NCBI GenBank assembly: GCA_041164825.1
Contig: JBEAOO010000280.1
Span: 1-6,037 of the forward strand
Length of the DNA: 6,037 bases
From: JBEAOO01 sp041164825
Lineage (GTDB): Bacteria; Pseudomonadota; Gammaproteobacteria; Burkholderiales; Burkholderiaceae_C
Direction: 5' to 3'
In this document: positions 1 to 5,345 of the stretch, piece by piece
How positions within the stretch are numbered: position 1 is the first letter of the stretch
Layout: each line of letters starts with the position of its first letter
Notes under the pieces: model-generated
Told to the model about the DNA's origin: nothing
Seen by the model: the letters and a program-made list of their open reading frames with translations, nothing else
Database searches by the model: none
Position numbers and translations under genes: made by a program

Positions 1-86
1 CCTGTTCAGGTGTTTCTTTGCTTACTTTCTTTGCACCAGCAAAGAAAGTGAGTCGCCCTGCCGGGGCGAACACCCGGCGGGCTGCA
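1..86. repeat. 86-bp direct repeat, copy 1 (palindromic, REP-like)
   Basis: Bases 1-86 recur exactly at 134-219, a constant offset of 133 bp. The copy may start left of the window edge. Inside it, ACTTTCTTTGC (24-34) and GCAAAGAAAGT (39-49) form a perfect 11-bp inverted repeat around the loop ACCA. A smaller CGCCC/GGGCG inverted repeat follows. Similarity continues in the same register past the exact core: 94-105 matches 227-238 at 11 of 12 bases. This style of TTTCTTTGC palindrome is, from memory, common as an intergenic repeat in Burkholderiales genomes. No transposase or terminal target duplication is visible. The stretch 87-133 between the copies is CA/CG-rich and holds no gene I can support. 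Confidence 0.9.
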
Positions 87-133
87 GCGCCAGGCCACCA
101 CACGCGCACACGCACACGCAGCAAAGCCCAACG

Positions 134-219
134 CCTGTTCAGGTGTTTCTTTGCTTACTTTCTTTGCACCAGCAAAGAAAGTGAGTCGCCCTGCCGGGGC
201 GAACACCCGGCGGGCTGCA
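134..219. repeat. 86-bp direct repeat, copy 2, overlapping the LacI 3' end
   Basis: This is an exact copy of bases 1-86, with the same internal hairpin arms at 157-167 and 172-182. Unlike copy 1 it overlaps a reading frame: the LacI ORF on the minus strand enters it and stops at the TAA at 155-157 inside the hairpin. Perfect identity over 86 bp beside diverged flanks suggests a recent duplication, gene conversion, or separate insertion of a conserved mobile repeat. The hairpin lacks an adjacent T tract on the minus strand, so it is not a typical intrinsic terminator for LacI, although it could block 3' exonucleases. Confidence 0.9.
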
Positions 220-1321
220 CCGCAACGCCACCAGACGCCCCCTCCGCACCAACCCGCTGCCCCGCAGCAAGAGACACCGCCCCACACGACCCCCTCACCA
301 CCAACTCCGGCACATGCGGAAACGTCGCCCGTGGCAAATCGCTCGTCACCCCCAACTGCAACAACAACTCCGCCACTGCCTCGCGCCCATGCCGCGCCGG
401 GTCCGAGCGCAAGGTGGTCAAGGGCGGGTGGGCAAAGGCGGCCAAGGGAATGTCGTCGTAGCCCACCACGGCCACATCCTCAGGCACACGGCGCCCCGCT
501 TCTGCCAACGCCCGCATCGCACCAAACGCGATGGTGTCGTTGCCCGCAAACAGCGCGGTGAAATGGGGGTTGCGGCCGAGCAGGCGCTGCATCGCCTCGT
601 AGCCGCTTTGCGCGCTGATGTCACCGTACTCGACCCAATCGTCGCCGGGCTCGATGCCGGCAGCCTGCAGGGTGAGGCGCCAGCCGCGTTCGCGCTGCTG
701 CACCGAGTGGTACTCGTTGCGCGCGAAGCTCACGTACGCGATGTGGCGGTGGCCCAAATCGAGCAAATGCTGCACGGCGATGCGGGCCGAATCGCCGTTG
801 TCGTTGCCCATCACGTGGGCGCCCGCCAGGTGGCGCAGCTCGGCGCCAAACACCACCATCGGGATGTGCGCATCGCGCAGACGCTCGATGTGTTCGTGCT
901 CGGACACGCGCGGGTTCACCACAATCAGGCCGTCGATGCGCCGGCTTTGCACCAGGCGCACAAAGCCGCCCGGCGCCTGGCCTTCGTCTTCGGTCGCCTC
1001 GATCAGCAGCTTCAACCCATGCCGGTGGCACTCGGCGTTGACGGTGGCAAAGAGCTGGCCGATGAAGGCGTCGTCTTGCAAGTGCGCGGCTTTGGGGATC
1101 ACCAAGGCCACGGTGCCGGCCGTGCCGCCAGCCAATGAGCGTGCGCCGGCATGCGGCGTGTAGCCGAGGTCGCGAGCGGCATCGAGCACGCGCTGGCGCG
1201 TGGCCTCGGAGATGGTTTGGCCGCGCGCGTTGTTGAGCACGAACGACACGGTGGCGCGCGAGACCCCGGCACGGGCGGCCACTTCGGAGCTGGTGGCGGG
1301 GCGGAGCGAGGCAAGCGGCAT
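155..1321 (-). CDS. LacI/GalR-family transcriptional regulator with a repeat-derived C-terminal tail
   Basis: This is a DNA-binding sugar-responsive regulator, probably repressing the adjacent uptake and hydrolase genes. With the ATG at 1321 the protein has 388 residues. An N-terminal helix-turn-helix (about 11-31, SEVAARAGVSRATVSFVLNN) is followed by a hinge (about 53-67, GYTPHAGARSLAGG) and a periplasmic-binding-protein-like effector domain. The signature AGNDTIAFGAMRAL and VVGYDDIPLA segments lie at about 259-294. The family core ends near PELVVRGSCG (about 338-347). The remaining 41 residues are low-complexity, and the last 21 codons lie in the 86-bp repeat, so the native stop was probably lost. 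An in-frame TTG at 1330 would add three residues. I prefer the ATG, but neither start has a clear Shine-Dalgarno sequence. The gene follows the hydrolase in the same direction, across a terminator-like hairpin. The effector is inferred from context only. Confidence 0.93.
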   Translation of the reverse strand: MPLASLRPATSSEVAARAGVSRATVSFVLNNARGQTISEATRQRVLDAARDLGYTPHAGARSLAGGTAGTVALVIPKAAHLQDDAFIGQLFATVNAECHRHGLKLLIEATEDEGQAPGGFVRLVQSRRIDGLIVVNPRVSEHEHIERLRDAHIPMVVFGAELRHLAGAHVMGNDNGDSARIAVQHLLDLGHRHIAYVSFARNEYHSVQQRERGWRLTLQAAGIEPGDDWVEYGDISAQSGYEAMQRLLGRNPHFTALFAGNDTIAFGAMRALAEAGRRVPEDVAVVGYDDIPLAAFAHPPLTTLRSDPARHGREAVAELLLQLGVTSDLPRATFPHVPELVVRGSCGAVSLAAGQRVGAEGASGGVAVQPAGCSPRQGDSLSLLVQRK

Positions 1322-1328
1322 GGCGGAC

Positions 1329-1375
1329 AAAAAAAGCGGTCGGTCTGTCGATCAACATCGAGCTCAGCCGACCGC
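1329..1375 (-). terminator. Rho-independent terminator or attenuator between the GH4 gene and lacI
   Basis: On the minus strand GCGGTCGG (1375-1368) pairs perfectly with CCGACCGC (1343-1336). An inner TCGAT/ATCGA stem (1361-1357 with 1352-1348) closes a GTTG loop. Seven T residues (1335-1329) follow directly. This is the layout of an intrinsic terminator, placed 18 bp after the GH4 stop codon. The U tract ends only 7 bases before the LacI ATG, so LacI expression from the operon needs read-through, or LacI has its own promoter inside the 3' end of the hydrolase gene. The inner palindrome might instead be a regulator site, but the T tract favours a terminator. Confidence 0.75.
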
Positions 1376-1393
1376 CGATTCATCGATGCACGG

Positions 1394-2809
1394 TCAGGCC
1401 TGCAGGTACTCGGGCAGGAAGTCGCGGTGGGCCAGCAGCAACTCATCGACCATGGCACGGATCTGGTCCAGGTCGAGCTGGGCCGCGGTGTGCGGGTCCA
1501 GCATGGCGGCATGGTAAACGTGGTCGCGGCGCTGCGCGAAGATGGCCTCCACCACCATCTCTTGCACGTTGACATTGGTGCGCATCAAGGCCGCCAGTTG
1601 CACCGGCAACTTGCCCACGCGGGTGGGCTGCACGCCGTTGCGATCGACCAAACAAGGCACTTCCACCGCGCAGCCTTGCGGCAGGTTGTCGATCAAGTGG
1701 TTGTTGAGCACATTGCCGTAGATGACACTGGGCTCACCGCTCACCATCGAGTGAATGATGGTGCCGCCGTACTCGACCGAGCGCTTGATCTCGCGCAGGC
1801 CCTCCAACATGCGCGCTGCGCCCAGCACCTCGCGGCGCATCACGTGGATGTTGGCGGCTTCCACCTGGGCTTGCAGCGCGGCCGGGTCTTGCGAGCCGGG
1901 GGCATCCAGCTCGCGCTCGATGTAGGGCCAGGCGTGCTCGAACACCTGGCAGCGGCCTGGGTACTCGTCGAGCGGGATGTTGTACTTGGCCAGCAGCTCT
2001 TCGCGGCCCTGCTTGATGAACCAGGGCACGTACTCGCTGAAGTGCTCGCTCGATTCGGTGGGGAAGTGGCCGAGCTGGTGCAGCATCTCGTAGCGCACAC
2101 GGTTCCAGGCGGGCATGGTGCCGTTGCGATGGATCTCGCGCAGGCGCGGGTAGAGGTCGACGCCCTGGTGCTCAAAGCGGGTGTAGAAGGCCATGTGGTT
2201 GATGCCGGCGCACTGGAAGTCGATCTCTTCCACGGGGATGCCGAGATCGTGCGCCAGCTCTTGCGCCGTGCCTTGCACGCTGTGGCACAAGCCGACCGTG
2301 GGCACACGCGTGCTGGCGCGGTTGAGGGCCCAGGTGATCATGGCCATCGGGTTCACGTAGTTGAGGTGAATCGCGCCGGGCGCGCACAGCTCGTCCATGT
2401 CGCGCAGCATGGCCAGTTGCACGGGGATGGTGCGCAGGCCGCGCATGATGCCGCCGATGCCCAGGGTGTCGCCGATGGTCTGCTGCAGGCCAAACTTTTT
2501 GGGGATCTCAAAATCGGTGACGGTGGCGGGCTTGTAGCCGCCGACCTGGATGGTGTTGATCACGAAGTTGGCACCGGCGAGCGCACGGCGGCGGTCGGTG
2601 CTGGCGGTGATCAGGGGCTGGGCGCCCAGGCCGTCGGCCAGGCGGTGCGCCACTTTTTCAGACAAGGCCAGGCGGTGCGGATCGATGTCGTGCAGCGCCA
2701 CCTCACATTGCGCCAGCTCGGGGTACGACAAGATGTCGCCCAGCAGGTTGCGGGTGAACACGGTGCTGCCTGCACCGATGAGGGTGATCTTTGTGCGAGC
2801 GGAGCTCAT
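1394..2809 (-). CDS. melA: GH4 family NAD+/Mn2+-dependent alpha-galactosidase (alpha-glucosidase/alpha-galactosidase family)
   Basis: This is a cytoplasmic glycoside hydrolase of 471 residues, the usual length for GH4. These enzymes cleave by an oxidation-elimination route using NAD+ and a divalent metal. The N-terminal Rossmann fold shows KITLIGAGSTVFTRNLL (7-23), with the glycine motif at 12-15 and the acidic end of beta-2 at HDID (40-43). The subfamily motif CHSVQGTA (175-182) is the CHSV type known for alpha-galactosidases, unlike CDMP or CNVP of the phospho-glycosidases. The Cys175 and His205 (in GINH, 202-205) positions match the known GH4 metal ligands. There is no signal peptide, so the substrate must be imported intact, which fits the upstream ABC permeases and the lack of a phospho-sugar motif. 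The ATG at 2809 is chosen because the Rossmann strand starts at once and an AAGG site lies 8 bases upstream. The 46 extra residues possible upstream read through the leader hairpin and are not protein-like. The symbol is by family. Activity on other alpha-glycosides remains possible. Confidence 0.92.
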   Translation of the reverse strand: MSSARTKITLIGAGSTVFTRNLLGDILSYPELAQCEVALHDIDPHRLALSEKVAHRLADGLGAQPLITASTDRRRALAGANFVINTIQVGGYKPATVTDFEIPKKFGLQQTIGDTLGIGGIMRGLRTIPVQLAMLRDMDELCAPGAIHLNYVNPMAMITWALNRASTRVPTVGLCHSVQGTAQELAHDLGIPVEEIDFQCAGINHMAFYTRFEHQGVDLYPRLREIHRNGTMPAWNRVRYEMLHQLGHFPTESSEHFSEYVPWFIKQGREELLAKYNIPLDEYPGRCQVFEHAWPYIERELDAPGSQDPAALQAQVEAANIHVMRREVLGAARMLEGLREIKRSVEYGGTIIHSMVSGEPSVIYGNVLNNHLIDNLPQGCAVEVPCLVDRNGVQPTRVGKLPVQLAALMRTNVNVQEMVVEAIFAQRRDHVYHAAMLDPHTAAQLDLDQIRAMVDELLLAHRDFLPEYLQA

Positions 2810-2817
2810 GGGGTGTG

Positions 2818-2821
2818 CCTT
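2818..2821 (-). promoter_or_regulatory. Ribosome binding site supporting the GH4 start
   Basis: AAGG on the minus strand, eight bases before the ATG at 2809. It is a modest site, but it favours this start over the upstream in-frame codon at 2947. Confidence 0.55.
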
Positions 2822-2836
2822 GTGCGAGAGGTGGTC

Positions 2837-2848
2837 GAGAGAGAGAGA
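2837..2848. repeat. Dinucleotide (GA)6 tract in the GH4 leader
   Basis: Six GA units on the plus strand read as (CT)6 in the GH4 mRNA leader, 28 bases upstream of its start codon. A tandem 8-bp duplication (AGCGGCAG at 2857-2864 and 2865-2872) lies just upstream in the same leader. No function is evident. A pyrimidine-rich leader can aid ribosome loading, but that is speculation here. Confidence 0.6.
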
Positions 2849-2874
2849 ACGAAACCAGCGGCAGAGCGGCAGGG

Positions 2875-2914
2875 AAAAAGCCGCCAGCCACGGGCGCGAA
2901 CCCGGGCTGGCGGC
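2875..2914 (-). terminator. Strong intrinsic terminator between the binding-protein and GH4 genes
   Basis: On the minus strand GCCGCCAGCC (2914-2905) pairs perfectly with GGCTGGCGGC (2889-2880). An inner CGGG/CCCG stem extends the helix, and TTTTT (2879-2875) follows immediately. It sits in the 210-bp gap between the two genes (2810-3019). It should limit transcription into the hydrolase gene and protect the 3' end of the transport mRNA, a common arrangement after binding-protein genes. A weaker GAGTGC/GCACTC inverted repeat (2925-2930 and 2944-2949) lies just upstream. I could not find a convincing -35/-10 promoter for the GH4 gene between the hairpin and its start. Confidence 0.82.
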
Positions 2915-3019
2915 AAACGGAGGCGAGTGCTCTGAAACCTCGCGCACTCCGAAGGAGACATGCGTGGTGGGGGATGGCGCCCGGCGCGCGCCGTGCGCAG
3001 CCGGGGCCCGGACTGCTTA

Positions 3020-4327
3020 TCAGTTCTTCAAGATTTGTGCGGCCTTGGCGTTGGCGTCTTTGAGCGCCACAGCAGCGGTCTGCTTGCCCATCAGCACCGA
3101 TTCCATGGCGCCGTTCATGACTTCGCTGATCTCCGAGCCGTTGTCGCCAATCGGCATCAGGAACACCTGCGATTGCGCCATGGTCAAGAAGGCCGACGAA
3201 TCGACGCCCTTCTTCTTCTGCACGCCCACGGCCTTGGCCGCCATGCCCTTGACGGCAGGGAACACCACACCGTAGCTGGCCACCACCTCTTGGCAGTTCG
3301 CCGAGCCGAGGTACTTCACCCACTGCCAGGCTTCTTCCTTGTTCTTCGAACTCATCGAGATCGAATCGGCCAGGCCGTTGAACATGGTGGCGCGCTTGCC
3401 GGTGGGGCCAGTGGGCAGCGGGATCCAAGCGTGCTCAAACTTCGCGTTGTCCTTGAAGTAGGTGATCATCCACGAACCCTGCGGCACGATGGCGGCCTTG
3501 CCGGCCACAAACATCGCGTCCGAGCCCAGGGTGCGGGTGTTTTCCAGCGAGGCCGACACGCCCTTGGCGGGCAGGCCGGCCAGCCATTGGATGGTCTCGG
3601 CCAGCTTCGGGTCGTCGTAGTAGTACTTGGCGGCCCAGGGTTTGTCCTGGAACTTGAAGCCGTTGCTGACCGCAAAGTGGCTCCACTCGGTCTGGCCCTT
3701 CATGTCGCCCGTGCCTGGGTTTTGGTAGCCGTAGACGGCGACATTGGCCTTGTCGAACTTGGGGCTGAGCGCGTTGTTGCCGTTTTTGTCGAGCGTGAGC
3801 TTCTTCACCACGGTCTCAAAGCTGCCGCCATCCTTCGGATTCCATTTCATGTTTTGCAGCTCGGCCAGCGTCACGCCGGCCTTCTTGGCCACGCTCAGGT
3901 TGACCAGCATGGCGATCGTGTCCCAGTCTTTGGGCAGGCCGTACTGCTTGCCATCGCGACCCCAGATGTCATACAGACCGGCCGAGTAGCTGGCAGCGCT
4001 GACCTTGTCGCGCTTGATGTAGGGCGTGAGGTCGACGAGCTGGTTGTTCTTGGCGAACTCGGGGTACTTGGCCAGGTGGTCGGTGAACACGTCGGGCGCG
4101 GTGCCCGAGATGAAGCCGGTGGAGATGGCCGTCCAGTAGTCGTTCCAGCCCGACTGGCTGATCTTCACGCTGATGCTGGGGTTCTTTTTGGTGAAGTCGG
4201 CGGCGCACTGTTGGTAGGCCGGCAGCTGGTTGGAGTCCCAGAGCGCTTACTTGATTTCAACGGCGTGGGCGCTGCCCGCGGCCACGGTGAGGGCGGCAAC
4301 AACCAAGGGGCTGAGCTTGAAGGTCAT
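3020..4327 (-). pseudogene. Extracellular sugar-binding protein of a CUT1 ABC transporter, interrupted by an in-frame stop codon
   Basis: This gene encodes the periplasmic solute receptor that would deliver sugar to the two neighbouring permeases. From the ATG at 4327, with AGGAG 8 bases upstream, the frame gives a signal peptide: Lys4, a hydrophobic core at about 7-18 and an AHA cleavage site at 20-22. The mature protein would start VEIK. Codon 27 is TAA, and the frame then stays open to the TGA-TAA double stop, 435 codons in all. Type 1 family features follow the stop: LWDSNQLPAYQQCAADF, SGTAPDVFTDHLAKYPEF, a YGLPKDWDT segment and a late VPQGSWMITYF segment. Codon 27 in homologues is probably tyrosine (IKYALWD), one base from TAA. 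Restart at the next start-like codon, GTG at 4168 (382 residues), has no ribosome site and would lose the signal peptide and first strand. There is no other damage, so a recent nonsense mutation or sequencing error is likely. If the base call is wrong, this is an ordinary functional CDS over the same span. Confidence 0.85.
4247..4249 (-). other. Premature TAA codon in the binding-protein gene
   Basis: On the minus strand the codons read GAA ATC AAG TAA GCG CTC TGG GAC. Both sides are in the same frame and look like one continuous protein, so this is a substitution rather than a frameshift. A change from TAC would be C to A on this strand (G to T on the other). That class is typical of oxidised guanine, both as a real mutation and as a library artefact. 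Confidence 0.93.
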
Positions 4328-4335
4328 TCGAATGT

Positions 4336-4340
4336 CTCCT
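4336..4340 (-). promoter_or_regulatory. Ribosome binding site of the binding-protein gene
   Basis: AGGAG lies 8 bases before the ATG at 4327. It is the clearest Shine-Dalgarno sequence in the window and fixes the start upstream of the premature stop, showing that the signal peptide belongs to this gene. The surrounding 87-bp gap to the permease gene (4328-4414) shows no convincing promoter or terminator. Confidence 0.75.
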
Positions 4341-4414
4341 GCTGTGATGTGTGTGAACGAACGGGGAAAGAAAACGCTGGGAGGGGCCGGACCGAGCCGC
4401 GAGTCATTGGGGGC

Positions 4415-5332
4415 TCATTTGCCGCCACTGAACTGCACCGACTCGACCACGCGTCGGCTGAAGGTCACCAGCAACACCACGGTGGGCAGCACGGTGATGG
4501 CGGTGGCCGCCATCAATCCGGTCCAGTCGGGCTGCCCCTGTGGGGTTTGCGATTTGAAGGACTGCAGGGCCACGGGCAGCACCTGCATCGCTTCGTCTTT
4601 GGACACCAAGAAGGGCCAGAAGAACTCGTTCCACATGTTGATGCCGGTGAGCATGGCGATGGTCACGATCGGCGTCACGCTGAGCGGCAACACCACGCGG
4701 AAAAAGATGTAGAGGTGCGAGGCGCCGTCGAGCAGCGCGGCCTCTTCCAGGTCTTTCGGGATCGACAAAAAGAACTGGCGCAAAAAGAAGATCGAGAAGC
4801 CCTGCATCAGACAAAACGGCGCCACCATGCCGGCCATGGTGTTGAGCAGGCCCAGGTCTTTGATGAGGATGAAGTTGGGGATGAAGGTGACCACGCCCGG
4901 CACCATCATCGAGGCCAAGAACAAGCCGAAGATCACATTGCGGCCCGGGAATCGCAGCCGCGCAAAGGCATAGGCCGCCATCGCCGCGCAGGCGATCTGG
5001 ATGGTCACCACGATGCCGGTGAACATCAGCGAGTTGCCCAGCGCCTTCATGAAATTGATCTGCGCGCCCGAGCCACCGGCGGCCAGGCTTTCTTCGGTGC
5101 TCATCAGGCCCAGCACGCGCTTGAAGTTGACCAGCGTCGGGTCGCTGGGCAGCAGTTGCGTGGACTGGGTGTAGAGCTCGCCCGGCGCCATCAGCGCGGT
5201 TTTGATGACGACCCACAGCGGCATCAGCGTGACGGTGAGCATGCCCAGCAGCACGACCCAGGCCAGCAATTGGCCGAGGCTCAGGCGGCTCTTGCGGTGC
5301 AGGCCGGGAATGGAGGTGGTGAGGGTGCTCAT
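4415..5332 (-). CDS. Carbohydrate ABC transporter permease, MalG/UgpE type (CUT1)
   Basis: This is an inner-membrane permease subunit that pairs with the adjacent permease to form the sugar channel. It has 305 residues, slightly longer than the usual 270-300. Hydrophobic segments lie at about 20-42, 100-123, 131-155, 163-186, 212-232 and 273-291, the six expected for a MalG-type subunit. The cytoplasmic EAA loop that docks the ATPase is EEAALLDGAS at 196-205, with LP at 215-216, so EAA-x3-G-x9-V-x-LP is complete. The C-terminus QFSGGK resembles the short GGxK-like ends of MalG relatives. The ATG at 5332 is chosen because it lies 13 bp after the upstream stop. A GTG at 5380 would overlap that gene and add 16 residues of no family character. 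A strong Shine-Dalgarno is lacking, which suggests translational coupling. Sugar specificity cannot be read from the permease. Confidence 0.95.
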   Translation of the reverse strand: MSTLTTSIPGLHRKSRLSLGQLLAWVVLLGMLTVTLMPLWVVIKTALMAPGELYTQSTQLLPSDPTLVNFKRVLGLMSTEESLAAGGSGAQINFMKALGNSLMFTGIVVTIQIACAAMAAYAFARLRFPGRNVIFGLFLASMMVPGVVTFIPNFILIKDLGLLNTMAGMVAPFCLMQGFSIFFLRQFFLSIPKDLEEAALLDGASHLYIFFRVVLPLSVTPIVTIAMLTGINMWNEFFWPFLVSKDEAMQVLPVALQSFKSQTPQGQPDWTGLMAATAITVLPTVVLLVTFSRRVVESVQFSGGK

Positions 5333-5345
5333 GGTGCTGTGTGGC

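Noticed and set aside
134..219. Repeat pair considered as a CRISPR array or attachment sites.
   Set aside because: There are only two units, 86 bp is too long for CRISPR repeats, and there are no cas genes, integrase or tRNA target nearby.
18..561. Two plus-strand frames that both begin LTFFAPAKKVSRPAGANT, at 18 and 151.
   Set aside because: The shared start is simply the 86-bp repeat translated twice. After it the two proteins differ completely, and both run antisense to lacI. Such repeat-encoded short proteins are usually annotation artefacts.
1151..2935. 594-codon open frame on the plus strand.
   Set aside because: It is antisense to the GH4 gene and the start of lacI, with skewed His/Val/Gly composition and no recognisable domain. 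It is a GC-driven shadow frame.
1394..2947. Longer GH4 start at 2947.
   Set aside because: The extra 46 residues are encoded by the leader, including the terminator hairpin and the CT tract, and precede a normal Rossmann N-terminus.
2983..2992. GGCGCGCGCC palindrome in the gap after the binding-protein gene.
   Set aside because: It is a self-complementary GC run with no loop or T tract, expected by chance at this base composition.
3020..4168. Binding protein annotated as an intact 382-residue gene from GTG 4168.
   Set aside because: The GTG falls inside a conserved strand with no ribosome site, and the upstream in-frame sequence clearly encodes the signal peptide and mature N-terminus with a good AGGAG.
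4325..4334. 10-bp perfect palindrome CATTCGAATG over the binding-protein start codon, considered as a LacI-type operator with a central CG.
   Set aside because: Symmetry stops at 10 bp, it lies between the ribosome site and ATG inside the operon, and no second copy was found. It is too short to claim.
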